Shown here: positions 17,810-26,994 of the stretch, in pieces
Position numbering within the stretch: position 1 is the first letter of the stretch
How the letters are laid out: each line of letters opens with the position of its first letter
NCBI GenBank assembly: GCA_013043685.1
Contig: JABDNT010000075.1
Location: forward strand, 1 to 63,992
Direction of reading: 5' to 3'
Origin: Flavobacteriaceae bacterium
GTDB taxonomy: Bacteria; Bacteroidota; Bacteroidia; Flavobacteriales; Flavobacteriaceae
Length of the DNA stretch: 63,992 nucleotides
Notes under the pieces: generated by a model
What the model was told of the DNA's origin: nothing
The model's database searches: none
Seen by the model: only the letters and a program-made list of their open reading frames with translations
Position numbers and translations under genes: made by a program

Positions 17810-19603
17810 TTACCAATCAAATTTATAGGTGGCGCCTAATAATCCCTGAATTCCCTGTACGGGATAATTCTGCCATTTTTCGTAATTCTCACCTAAAAGG
17901 TTGCTGCCTTTCACGAAAATGGACAATCTTTCGTTTACACGGTACCCCGCGTGCAGATTTGCATCAATGTAGCTGTCCAGTGTGCCGAACCGGACCATTC
18001 CATCCCCAAAAATTCCTACATCACCAGTGAACAGTATGTTCCGTTCTCCAACATAAAAAATGGCTGCTCCGCCATAAATATCTTCGGTTATATCGAAATT
18101 GGAGAATACGGTCACTTCGAAATCGGGGAGGTTCCAGGCTTCCGGTTCGTTGGTCATGGAATAACTAAAATATTCACCACTCACACCAAGAGAAAATGCT
18201 TCGTCTATTTCAACTTTTAATTCACCAAATACGGACAGCGTATTTACATCGTCATATACCAGCCCGAAGGAATTTCCATAATCAAATCCTTCGTCAGGGA
18301 TAACATCGATCACGGGATTTATTTGAAACAAGGCTTTATTTTCTTCTTTTCCGTAGGACGCTCTTACATTGTATCCAACCGAATTCGATAACTTACCTTT
18401 AAGGCCTCCGAAAGCATTATACAACTCACTTGTAGGCATGATTCCCAGCGCAGGAGCGACAAATGGATTCTCTTCCTTAAAATCGTAATAGGTATTTTGT
18501 TGCAGTCCGCCATCGGCCCCACCATATACAATGAGTAATTCATCTACGAGTCGATAGGACGCATTGATACGCGGATAAATAAAGAAATCGGAATTACTGT
18601 TCTCTGTATCCAGACCAACATAACCAGCAACCCCAAGCGAAAGTGTTAAGTCTTCATCTACGTATACTAATGCCGGGCTAACACCTATATTCAGGTGGCT
18701 GTATGACATTCCGTTAGCACCAAAAAGGCCTTGATCGAAACTTCCGGTGAGATAATTGATATCGCCATCAACCTTTAAGGTGAATTGAGTAAGAGGGAAA
18801 GCAAATTCCGGTTGTGCGGTTATATTGAATTCAGAAGAAGAATAGGAATCGGTTAAAAACCGAAGGTTTGCGCCTATCTTTTCAAAAAACGAATCTTCTA
18901 CAGCTATACTCCCTCCTGCATAGCCGCTGAAATAGGTTTGTTGAGCATCAATTCCATCTACGATTTCACCGGAAGAAGAATCGAAGAACTCCGGCAACCC
19001 ATACCAATTAAATATCTGATGTTCAATTCCTGCATCAACGGCATAGGTCATCCCCTTTTGTCTGCTGGTATAATTGCCATCCAATCGTGTGTCGTAATAC
19101 TTATTCTCTATGCGTATGTCGTCAATGCCGCCCTGGGAAGAATTATGTCGCAGAAAAAATCCCGCATTGTCGGTACGGCTTATCTGAAAATTGCTATATA
19201 ATTCAGCCAGGATGGACGTGTAGTTACCAAAACCCAGGGTCGCATAATTATCGTATAGTTTAATGGGTTTTGCTTTTTCAACATTCGCGGCTTTACCTTT
19301 GGCTGGAGTAAAAGTTGATGCCACCGGAACAGAGAATATTTCATAAGCCACCTCTTTTTTTTGGGTTGTGACCGAATCGTTCAGTACCGGAGTTTCTCGA
19401 ACTTTAAAAGCGTCTGAAATAGCAGGGGTGTAAGGTTTAACAATATTTACCACCTCTGTTCCCAGATCCTTTTCCTGTGCCGATGCAATTGTTATACACA
19501 ACAAAGAAAGTGTAATGATGAGGACGATCCTCACCAGCCGTTCACTGTACGATTGGGTGCCTATAAGCAACGCAAATAATTTTGAGAAAATGTCTTTTAA
19601 CAT
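17810..19603 (-). CDS. Outer-membrane beta-barrel protein (TonB-receptor-like, no plug)
   Basis: The 597-residue protein has an atypically late signal segment (about 26-43, LIITLSLLCITIASAQ) and then a short conserved periplasmic stretch (VVNIVKPYTPAISDAFKV). The rest is a succession of alternating aromatic strands ending in a C-terminal barrel strand with terminal W (GATYKFDW). It is annotated in relatives as a TonB-dependent receptor, but no plug domain or TonB box is visible, so it is better viewed as a plug-less barrel. The upstream gene encodes a 1006-residue TPR protein only 33 bases away, probably its partner. Function is unknown. Confidence 0.7.
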   Translation of the reverse strand: MLKDIFSKLFALLIGTQSYSERLVRIVLIITLSLLCITIASAQEKDLGTEVVNIVKPYTPAISDAFKVRETPVLNDSVTTQKKEVAYEIFSVPVASTFTPAKGKAANVEKAKPIKLYDNYATLGFGNYTSILAELYSNFQISRTDNAGFFLRHNSSQGGIDDIRIENKYYDTRLDGNYTSRQKGMTYAVDAGIEHQIFNWYGLPEFFDSSSGEIVDGIDAQQTYFSGYAGGSIAVEDSFFEKIGANLRFLTDSYSSSEFNITAQPEFAFPLTQFTLKVDGDINYLTGSFDQGLFGANGMSYSHLNIGVSPALVYVDEDLTLSLGVAGYVGLDTENSNSDFFIYPRINASYRLVDELLIVYGGADGGLQQNTYYDFKEENPFVAPALGIMPTSELYNAFGGLKGKLSNSVGYNVRASYGKEENKALFQINPVIDVIPDEGFDYGNSFGLVYDDVNTLSVFGELKVEIDEAFSLGVSGEYFSYSMTNEPEAWNLPDFEVTVFSNFDITEDIYGGAAIFYVGERNILFTGDVGIFGDGMVRFGTLDSYIDANLHAGYRVNERLSIFVKGSNLLGENYEKWQNYPVQGIQGLLGATYKFDW

Positions 19604-19636
19604 TGTCATGATCTGAATTCAATTTGATTGATGAAA

Positions 19637-22600
19637 TTAGTTCCCACCGGTTTCTACCGATGCGTTTGTTTTGGATTGAGCCGCTTTAATGACTGCCAAT
19701 TCTGCCTTGGCCTCTTCAACTACATCGGGGTAGTCGGTGAAATTTGTGATTACACTTTCAAGGATATAGGTAGCCTGGTAAGCATCGTCCAAAGCGTAGA
19801 AATTCTTCGCCATAAGTACCAGGCCTTTTGCGCCAAACTTCTTATAGCCCGAATAGTCCTTTGCCAGTTTTTGTACCGAAGCATTTGAGGCTTCGTATTT
19901 CCCTTCGTTATTTGCAAAGTAGGCATCAAAGTATAAGGCTTCCGCAGCCAGCTGGCCTGTAGCGATCTTGGCTACTTCTGCGTAGGCTGATTTCGCTTTT
20001 TCTTCCTCACCGGTCTGCATAGCCGATCTAGCTATCACCACCTGTGCGTCACTCTTGATGGCATTATCTATTTTATCATTCCGAAGTACTTGCTCCGCGT
20101 AAGAAACGGCATCTTCATATCTTTTCAACTCATAACTTGCTTTCATGCTATTGGTTTGAGCGAAGATGATATTCTGAGGGAAATCGGCTTCGGTTTCCAG
20201 TCGTTTTAGATACGTTATCGCGTTTTCGTAGTCTTTTTCGGCCAGGAATAATTCTGAAACACGAGCGAGGGCCTGTTCGGTAAATTCTGTTCGTTCCCTG
20301 TCAACGACGAACTTAAAATGTGGGATAGCCTGCTCTCCTTCGTTGTCGCCAAAATAGATCTGTCCCAGGTAAAAATGAGCTTTCATCGCGTGACGGCCAT
20401 TTGGAAATCCGGATACGTATTCTTCGAATCTGGACTTAGCCTGGTTTAGCTTATTTTCCAGGTAGGGTTTTTCGGCCGCAGTATAGGTTGCATCGTCCAA
20501 TTCCGCATTTTCCACCTCCACATAGTCCAGGGTCCCCACCCAATCCGCATATTCTCCTACACGTCCCTGGTCTATATAAATTAGCTTGGCTGAAGCGACG
20601 CCTTGCAAAGCTTCATCGGTTCCAGGAAAATCATTTGCAACACGCTTGAATATGGACAGAGCATCATTGCTTCGGCCAGTATTGTCGTAAATAAGTGCTT
20701 TTTTCAGCAGCGCCCTTGATACGTAACTACTCTTGGGTAAATCCCGCACTAATTTATCGTAGGTACTAATGGCATCGTCATTCCGTTCTAAAGCCACATA
20801 AGTATTACCTAATTCATACAAGGCATCATCCCCATAGATAGATCTCGGGTAGGCAGAATTGAATTCTTCGAGTCCTTTTAGTTTCTGGTTTATCCTGTCT
20901 ACGAATCCATAGCTAATTGCTTTTTGAAAAGCTGCATAGTCTTCATCTGGGCTCCCAAGAGTGATCGCTTCGTTATAATTCTCCATGGCCGGCCAGTATT
21001 GACTTGTTACAAAATAGCTGTCTCCCAGACGCAGGTGGGCGTCTTGCTTTCGAGCTCCATCGGAAGTTGAGGATTCTACATACCCTTTAAAATTGCTAAT
21101 AGCTTCAGAATAATTCTTTAACTTGAAATAATTGTAGGCCAGGTTATACCTGCTGTTTCCATATTCCGGGGTTTGTGAAGCCTGGGGCAATTGCAGAAAC
21201 TGTTTGTATCCCACCAGCGCGTCGTTGAAATCGGAATTGTTGTAATCACTTTCCGCCTTCCAGTAAATCGCCCTGGCTGTATATATCGCATCCCGCGGCT
21301 CTTTCAGCGATTTGTCGAAATAGGAAACTGCTTCGTTGTAACGACCTTCACTGTACAATTCAAGTCCTCGGAAGAAAGCTACTTTCTGATAGGCCAGTTT
21401 ATTTTCAAATGATTTGTTGTTTTCGAGTAATTCGATAGCCTCCCTGTAATTTTTTGAAGTTATATACGAATCGATCAACAGGTCTTTGAGGTATTCGTTA
21501 TTTTTATTCTTAGGAAATGTTTCAATAAACGTTAGCAGTACCTGCGGTACAGGCTGATAACTGTTGCCAATTTCATAGCTGAGTTTTGCATAGTTGAGCC
21601 ATGCGTCTTCCCGAATTTCATCGCTGAAATCCATTTCCGAAGCATTCTTAAAGGCATTAAGGGCCTGCTGTTTCCGGTCTAGCTTCATATAACTCTCTGC
21701 GAGGTGATAATAAGCGTTCTGAGCAACAGCGTTGTCTCCATCCACGATCTTATTGAACTCTCCTGTGGCATTCTCATAATCCTTTTGCATATAATACGCA
21801 TAGCCAAGCTGGTAATAATCCGTATTGGTCCACTTCCCTCTTTTACCCATATACTGGGTTAGATAAGGTATCGCCTCATTGTATTTTCCGAGGTTAAAAT
21901 AGCTTTCACCAATGATCTTGGAAAGCTCGCTGCGATCCTTAGGCGAGGCGCTGTCGTATTGCTCCAGCCCCATATCTATGGCTTTCTGAAAGTTTCCCAG
22001 TTTGAAATTCATATCCGCCTGGTAATAGGAAAGGCCTTCAGCATATCGCTCAACACCCTTAACTTCTTGAAACAATTCATTCGCTTGCTCGTATTCATCG
22101 CCTTCATAAGCTATAAATCCCAAATAATACTTTGCTTGAGAACCATATTTCTGAGAATCACTTACACGATTAAAGTACTTCCTCGCCTCATTGTATCTTT
22201 TGTTTTTGAAATAGGCATAGCCATTATTAAAATTAAAGCGTTCTCTTTCACTCCTGCCGAGGCTTGTTTCATCCACTTTATCATACCATTTGCGTGCATA
22301 GGAATACCTGCCATTTTCAAAGTAAAAATTTGCCACATTGATGTAAGCATCATTCCTCTTAATACTGGTTGGGAATTCTTCCACGAAGCTTTCCATGAGC
22401 TGGTCCGCATTCTGCTGATTCAGGCGCACGGCGCAATTGGCAATATAATAGGCACAGTCCCCTTTAATTGTCTCGTCGTTCACCTGGTTCTTTACCCGGT
22501 CGAACAACGATTGAGCTGCGAGAAACTGCTCATTGTTATACAGTTCGATCGCCTTGTTGAAGGCTTCCAGATCGTTGGTAAAGATGGCGGTTTGCTGAGA

Positions 22601-22657
22601 TAATACTGAAAATGAAAAACATACGAAAAACGCAGTAATAATAAGGTTTCTGAACAT
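19637..22657 (-). CDS. Large exported tetratricopeptide-repeat protein
   Basis: The 1006-residue protein has a signal peptide (ending FSVLSQ) and is built of about 20-25 TPR units, for example YYLGFIAYEGDEYEQANELF, YAYYMQKDYENATGEF, YNLAYNYFKLKNYSEA and YLGQIYFGDNEGEQAIPHF. TPR arrays form superhelical scaffolds for protein binding, here probably in the periplasm or at the outer membrane. No lipobox is present, which argues against it being the type IX secretion TPR lipoprotein. The neighbouring plug-less barrel on the same strand suggests a two-protein outer-membrane assembly. The gap upstream (22658-22910) holds only AT-rich sequence. Confidence 0.88.
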   Translation of the reverse strand: MFRNLIITAFFVCFSFSVLSQQTAIFTNDLEAFNKAIELYNNEQFLAAQSLFDRVKNQVNDETIKGDCAYYIANCAVRLNQQNADQLMESFVEEFPTSIKRNDAYINVANFYFENGRYSYARKWYDKVDETSLGRSERERFNFNNGYAYFKNKRYNEARKYFNRVSDSQKYGSQAKYYLGFIAYEGDEYEQANELFQEVKGVERYAEGLSYYQADMNFKLGNFQKAIDMGLEQYDSASPKDRSELSKIIGESYFNLGKYNEAIPYLTQYMGKRGKWTNTDYYQLGYAYYMQKDYENATGEFNKIVDGDNAVAQNAYYHLAESYMKLDRKQQALNAFKNASEMDFSDEIREDAWLNYAKLSYEIGNSYQPVPQVLLTFIETFPKNKNNEYLKDLLIDSYITSKNYREAIELLENNKSFENKLAYQKVAFFRGLELYSEGRYNEAVSYFDKSLKEPRDAIYTARAIYWKAESDYNNSDFNDALVGYKQFLQLPQASQTPEYGNSRYNLAYNYFKLKNYSEAISNFKGYVESSTSDGARKQDAHLRLGDSYFVTSQYWPAMENYNEAITLGSPDEDYAAFQKAISYGFVDRINQKLKGLEEFNSAYPRSIYGDDALYELGNTYVALERNDDAISTYDKLVRDLPKSSYVSRALLKKALIYDNTGRSNDALSIFKRVANDFPGTDEALQGVASAKLIYIDQGRVGEYADWVGTLDYVEVENAELDDATYTAAEKPYLENKLNQAKSRFEEYVSGFPNGRHAMKAHFYLGQIYFGDNEGEQAIPHFKFVVDRERTEFTEQALARVSELFLAEKDYENAITYLKRLETEADFPQNIIFAQTNSMKASYELKRYEDAVSYAEQVLRNDKIDNAIKSDAQVVIARSAMQTGEEEKAKSAYAEVAKIATGQLAAEALYFDAYFANNEGKYEASNASVQKLAKDYSGYKKFGAKGLVLMAKNFYALDDAYQATYILESVITNFTDYPDVVEEAKAELAVIKAAQSKTNASVETGGN

Positions 22658-22910
22658 TCGAAATGGGTTTTAAACGTACATAAAGATAAAGGTTACAACA
22701 TGAACCAAAAGCCCGGAAGCAAAAGGTTTTTAACAGATAAATCAACAGATTTATAGTACTTTTTTTTACATACGTTAGCTGTTCAGAATTTAGCGTTCAG
22801 CTTAACCTATTAACGCAACATTTGGGAGATAAGTATGTTTATAAAGGTGCAGATCATGAATCTTCAAAAATTACATTACTTTTATTGAACTTGAATTAAA
22901 TCACCCTCCC

Positions 22911-23378
22911 ATGAAAAATATAATGATCCTATGTTGCCTGTTAATCGCCACGGCAGGAACTGCTCAAAGAAATACTTTTAAGAATATTACCGAAAAAAAA
23001 GGCATGATTGGAATAGGGACCAAATCCCCGGATGAATTACTTACCGTAAAAGGAAAGATCCATACCCAGGAGGTGCTTGTAGACCTGAACGGAGCCGTTG
23101 CACCAGACTATGTTTTTGAACATTATTTTCTGGGATCCTCAGAAAGTAAGTCGGATTACAATATGCTATCATTGTCGGAAGTAGCCTCTTATATTGCAGC
23201 CAACCACCATTTACCGGGAGTGCCTTCCGCAAAGACCATCTATGAAGAGGGATTATCGCTAAAGGCGATGAATTTGATATTACTTCAGAAAATCGAGGAA
23301 CTCACCCTCTATACACTCGAGCAGCAAAATGAGATCGAGACTTTGAAACAAGCGGTTACTAACCTCCAGAATAAATGA
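22911..23378 (+). CDS. Small exported protein with C-terminal LPGVPSA-type motif
   Basis: The 155-residue protein has a signal peptide (ending ATAGTAQ), a segment GMIGIGTKSPDELLTVKGKI, and a C-terminal region with YVFEHYF, LSEVASYIAANHHLPGVPSA and KIEELTLYTLEQQNEIETL. This combination is frequent at the C-terminal ends of large bacteroidotan surface proteins and resembles the chaperone-like end of tail-fibre proteins, but here it is a stand-alone protein. Function is unknown. The ATGA overlap with the subtilase gene downstream suggests translational coupling and a joint role. Confidence 0.6.
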   Translation: MKNIMILCCLLIATAGTAQRNTFKNITEKKGMIGIGTKSPDELLTVKGKIHTQEVLVDLNGAVAPDYVFEHYFLGSSESKSDYNMLSLSEVASYIAANHHLPGVPSAKTIYEEGLSLKAMNLILLQKIEELTLYTLEQQNEIETLKQAVTNLQNK

Positions 23379-25336
23379 AAGTGAGATACATTCTTTCCTT
23401 TTTGCTTCTTTTTGCGGCCATCCTAAATGCACAGGAGGTTCCGGATGAGGATCGTTATTACTTTTATGTAACTATTAAAAATGCTGAAAACCTCGTCTTT
23501 TCCAAAAATGAAGATGGTACGTTATCCTTAAGTGCACCTACTTCAATTGAAGAAGCGGCAATTTATAATTCGTACAAAATCTACGAATTCGAGCGGGCCT
23601 TTCCGGGTTCTCGCCGTTCACTATTACAAGAAGTATATCGCGTTGTTACCAATCGTGTTGAACTTATTGGCAGCTTATGGCGTACGTTCCCTGAAAAATA
23701 CACAAAGGTCGACCAGTTCTATCCAAATGAAACAGCTTTCTACCCCAATGATTATGGAACTACCAGCCCAAAGAAAAACCTGGGTAAGAATCTACCTCTT
23801 TACGACCTGGATCTGATCAATGCGGCCGAAGCCTGGGGAATTACGCGAGGGTCTGAAAAAGTAGTGGTCGGTATTTCAGATGCACGTGTGGACTCTACGA
23901 ATGCCGAATTTAAAGGTCGGGTTACCTATTTGAAATACTCCAATTCTACAAGAGGACAGCAATGTGCACACGGATCTAACGTTGCCGCTATTTCAATTGC
24001 ACGGGCAGATAATGCATATGGCAGACCGGGCATATGCTCAAATTGCAGTGTTATTTCGAACGGATATGGAAGCTTCAAGTATATCGAAGAATTAGTGGCT
24101 GCAGGCGCCAGGGTCATCAACGCCAGTTGGGCGACTTGCAAGATGGGGAAGTTTCATAAAGAGATAGAAAAGAGGATCAATGAACTTTACGAGGATGGGA
24201 TCATAATTGTAGCAGGTGCCGGAAATGCAAAGAATTGTAATGGCGATGACGATTTTCCCCCGGATGATTATGCGTATCCCGCCTCCTTTGAAAAAGTTAT
24301 TTCGGTAACCGGTGTATTCTCCAGATTTGACTCGCATCTGGACAGTACCTTTATGGATAAAGATGGATATAAAAGTGCACAGCGCCTTAAAGACAGGCAT
24401 GCTAAAGTACATGCAATTGTGAATAGCGGGAAAGTGATCCCCAAATACGTAAAATATGCCATGCAGTACAATAAGTCCATCGATATCTGCGCGCCCGCAC
24501 AATCTTATCTCCTTGGAAATGAGTTATGTGATAATGAAGCCGTATTCGGCGGAGCAACTTCAAGTACCGCACCATATATTACAGGAGTCATAGGGCTCAT
24601 GTGGTCGGTAAATTATTGTCTCGACGCCTATGAAACCGAGTCCATATTGAAGCTCACCTCTGCAGCCATTGATCATTTGCCCGGAAACGAACGGTTTAAA
24701 GGTCAATTAGGATCGGGACGCGTAGATGCCTACAAAGCAGTTAAAATGGCAAGGGATATGAAAGAACTGATGGGTAATGTGAATGTTTCCGGCCGTGACT
24801 TTAGCAGATTCCATTTCAGACTTAAAAATTCACCATATAATATCACTGTTGAAAATCAAACATTCAGGGACTCGTCTTCGGTAGCATTCACTGCCAGACA
24901 CGGGATCGTACTTAAACCCGGAACTCGTCTTGCACCTGATAAAAATGGTTACGTAAGCCTGGGCATCGACCCGGCAATACCAATAGGAGAATGTGAACCA
25001 AAACCGCCGAAGAAGTATGAAAGCCTTTATGAGGAGCAAACAAACAGACCGGTAAACACCGGTAATCTGTATAATTTTGGAGTAAACTATTCCTCTAAAA
25101 ATAAACAGCTTGCAATCAAGGTTAAAGCAGCAAGTCTATTAAGGATGAAAGGTGTGTACTACACCGTAAAAGTGTTCTCTCCGGACAAACGCCTGCTGAA
25201 AGAGAAAAGGTTCACCCTGCCCGAGGACGGGAGCATGAACATCGATGTAAATTCGTATGAGTTTAGCGATGTATTAATAACCTGCGGTACAAGAAAAGAA
25301 AACCATCGAATAAATACCAGGGCCAAGGGGAATTAA
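23375..25336 (+). CDS. Secreted subtilisin-like serine protease (S8)
   Basis: The 653-residue protein has a signal peptide (ending AILNAQ), a pro-region, and an S8 catalytic domain from about 140 to 470. Catalytic residues are Asp169 (VGISDARVDS), His199 (CAHGSNVAA), the oxyanion Asn284 (AGAGNAKN) and Ser396 (GGATSSTAP). Both His and Ser motifs deviate from the classical HGTHVA and GTSMA: the residue after HG is Ser-Asn, and the Gly before the TS is Ala. The C-terminal 180 residues are of unknown type, with no clear type IX sorting signal. It overlaps the preceding gene by 4 bases. Confidence 0.88.
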   Translation: MKVRYILSFLLLFAAILNAQEVPDEDRYYFYVTIKNAENLVFSKNEDGTLSLSAPTSIEEAAIYNSYKIYEFERAFPGSRRSLLQEVYRVVTNRVELIGSLWRTFPEKYTKVDQFYPNETAFYPNDYGTTSPKKNLGKNLPLYDLDLINAAEAWGITRGSEKVVVGISDARVDSTNAEFKGRVTYLKYSNSTRGQQCAHGSNVAAISIARADNAYGRPGICSNCSVISNGYGSFKYIEELVAAGARVINASWATCKMGKFHKEIEKRINELYEDGIIIVAGAGNAKNCNGDDDFPPDDYAYPASFEKVISVTGVFSRFDSHLDSTFMDKDGYKSAQRLKDRHAKVHAIVNSGKVIPKYVKYAMQYNKSIDICAPAQSYLLGNELCDNEAVFGGATSSTAPYITGVIGLMWSVNYCLDAYETESILKLTSAAIDHLPGNERFKGQLGSGRVDAYKAVKMARDMKELMGNVNVSGRDFSRFHFRLKNSPYNITVENQTFRDSSSVAFTARHGIVLKPGTRLAPDKNGYVSLGIDPAIPIGECEPKPPKKYESLYEEQTNRPVNTGNLYNFGVNYSSKNKQLAIKVKAASLLRMKGVYYTVKVFSPDKRLLKEKRFTLPEDGSMNIDVNSYEFSDVLITCGTRKENHRINTRAKGN

Positions 25337-25350
25337 TGCCCGACATGTTT

Positions 25351-25358
25351 TAACTTTG
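25351..25358 (+). promoter_or_regulatory. Probable -7 element of ftsE
   Basis: TAACTTTG matches the TAnnTTTG consensus exactly and ends 25 bases before the ftsE ATG. No convincing TTTG is seen at -33 spacing. Confidence 0.45.
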
Positions 25359-25383
25359 TGAGATAAAAGCCAGTAAATAATCT

Positions 25384-26067
25384 ATGGGAAAACCAGTGCT
25401 ATTCCTTAAGGAAGCTTCAATTTTTCAACGGGAAAATTTAATTTTATCAGATGTAACTCTGGAAGTTAAGAAAGGTGAATTCGTTTACCTTATCGGTAAA
25501 ACAGGAACCGGAAAAAGTAGCTTCATGAAAACTTTGTACGGAGACTTGCCCCTGCAGAAAGGTGACGGCGAGATAGTAGGTTACGATCTGGCGACACTAA
25601 AAGAGTCGGATATTCCATTTCTAAGGCGAAAATTAGGAGTGGTCTTTCAGGATTTCAAGTTATTGAACGACAGAACGGTAAAAGACAATCTGTGGTTTGT
25701 CCTAACGGCAACTGGCTGGAAAGATAAGGCGGAAATGGACGCCCGGATAGACCAAGTGCTCGACAAAGTTGGGATGAAGACAAAAAGCTTCAAATATCCT
25801 TATCAGCTTTCGGGTGGTGAACAACAGCGCGTGGCAATAGCCCGGGCCTTGCTGAACGAACCTGAACTTATCCTGGCCGATGAGCCAACAGGGAATCTGG
25901 ATCCGCAAACCAGTGTGGAAGTAATGGAAGTACTTCAAGAGATTAATAAGAACGGAAATACCATCCTAATGGCAACGCATGACTACGCCCTTATTTTGAA
26001 ATACCCGTCTAAAACTCTAAAATGCGACGACAACCAGGTATTTGAAGTAGTTCAGAAAACGGTTTAA
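25384..26067 (+). CDS. ftsE: Cell division ATP-binding protein FtsE
   Basis: The 227-residue ABC ATPase has the Walker [10 protein letters not shown] (about 38-46), Q-loop VVFQDFKLL, signature [15 protein letters not shown] and Walker [13 protein letters not shown], plus the H-loop (ATHDYAL). Length and the TGTGKSS and DFKLL motifs fit FtsE, which with FtsX controls peptidoglycan hydrolases at the division site. FtsX is not in this window, which is usual for the phylum. A LolD-like role cannot be fully excluded on sequence alone, but FtsE is preferred. Confidence 0.85.
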   Translation: MGKPVLFLKEASIFQRENLILSDVTLEVKKGEFVYLIGKTGTGKSSFMKTLYGDLPLQKGDGEIVGYDLATLKESDIPFLRRKLGVVFQDFKLLNDRTVKDNLWFVLTATGWKDKAEMDARIDQVLDKVGMKTKSFKYPYQLSGGEQQRVAIARALLNEPELILADEPTGNLDPQTSVEVMEVLQEINKNGNTILMATHDYALILKYPSKTLKCDDNQVFEVVQKTV

Positions 26068-26073
26068 TACGTC

Positions 26074-26994
26074 TTACAGGTTAGTTTCGATGATATCGCT
26101 CAGCAATTTGCTGCATTTGGCCGCGCCTTCATTGGTTAAATGATCGGCATCTCTCAAATCATCTCTGGTGAATATCTGATATCTCGATAAATTTATATGT
26201 TTTACGTATTCACTCGTTCTGTCCAAATCTTCCAGTACCCTATTTATCATTTTCCATTTGTCCCGATTCAGTGCGTTATAATATGTTGGGTAAGCCGGCA
26301 TTTGAACCAAATAAACCTTTACTCTCCTTCCCCTGCAAGTTGCAATGATACGTTTAAGTCGTTCCTTGTTCACTTTGAAATCCATGCTGCCATTTTCATG
26401 TTTTCGGGCAATGTTCAGGGAGACTTCATCTTTATTGGAGACAATATCCGTACTATCCTGTATTCCATATCCATTGGATACATGAGTAATGATCGTTCCG
26501 TTTTTAATATACTTATAAATAAGATCAACCGACCGGTTAAATCTTCTGCTTAAAGCAAGGCTATATTTCTTTGGATCCAGTCTTGAAACAGAAGGAACGT
26601 CTAAATCCATATGTTGATCGTAGAAATATTTTCGCCATCGATCTTCAGAACCATCATCTTCCTGGCTAAGCGTAAAATAACCGATGGTAAGTATCACAGC
26701 CTTTAAATTAAGCATACTATCAATATGCTTTTCAAGCAAAAGTTCGTCAAAATATAAGCTCTGACTAATATTCGAAAAATTGTATGTATTTCTTGTAAAA
26801 AAATCGGGGTTGATCCCGTAGTAGGAATGTGAACTGCCAAGTACCAAAACTTCCGCGGAATCATAGTGCTTTTGAATTACCTCGTGTTTCCTGGAATAAT
26901 TAGTGTCCACCGTTCTGTAGAAAATTTCTACTGTTGCCCAGGAAAGTATCACGGGCACTAAGAATATTACTATTTTGACAGTGAGTTGCTTCAT
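26074..26994 (-). CDS. SGNH-like membrane-anchored hydrolase/acyltransferase partner of MBOAT
   Basis: The 306-residue protein has one N-terminal membrane helix (about 7-25) and then an extracytoplasmic SGNH-like domain, with the serine block VLVLGSSHSYYGINP (about 50-64) and the C-terminal Asp-His block DADHLTNEGA (about 283-292). The gene directly follows the MBOAT gene with no gap, the same pairing seen for AlgI/AlgJ/AlgX-type O-acetylation. It therefore probably transfers an acyl group to a surface polysaccharide. The substrate is unknown. Confidence 0.72.
   Translation of the reverse strand: MKQLTVKIVIFLVPVILSWATVEIFYRTVDTNYSRKHEVIQKHYDSAEVLVLGSSHSYYGINPDFFTRNTYNFSNISQSLYFDELLLEKHIDSMLNLKAVILTIGYFTLSQEDDGSEDRWRKYFYDQHMDLDVPSVSRLDPKKYSLALSRRFNRSVDLIYKYIKNGTIITHVSNGYGIQDSTDIVSNKDEVSLNIARKHENGSMDFKVNKERLKRIIATCRGRRVKVYLVQMPAYPTYYNALNRDKWKMINRVLEDLDRTSEYVKHINLSRYQIFTRDDLRDADHLTNEGAAKCSKLLSDIIETNL

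Noticed and set aside
21959-22603. 214-residue plus-strand frame
   Set aside because: Antisense to the 1006-residue TPR gene, whose frame is clearly coding; no family features.
22658-22910. Hidden small gene between the TPR gene and the 155-residue protein
   Set aside because: No frame with a start and plausible coding composition; only AT-rich divergent promoter space.
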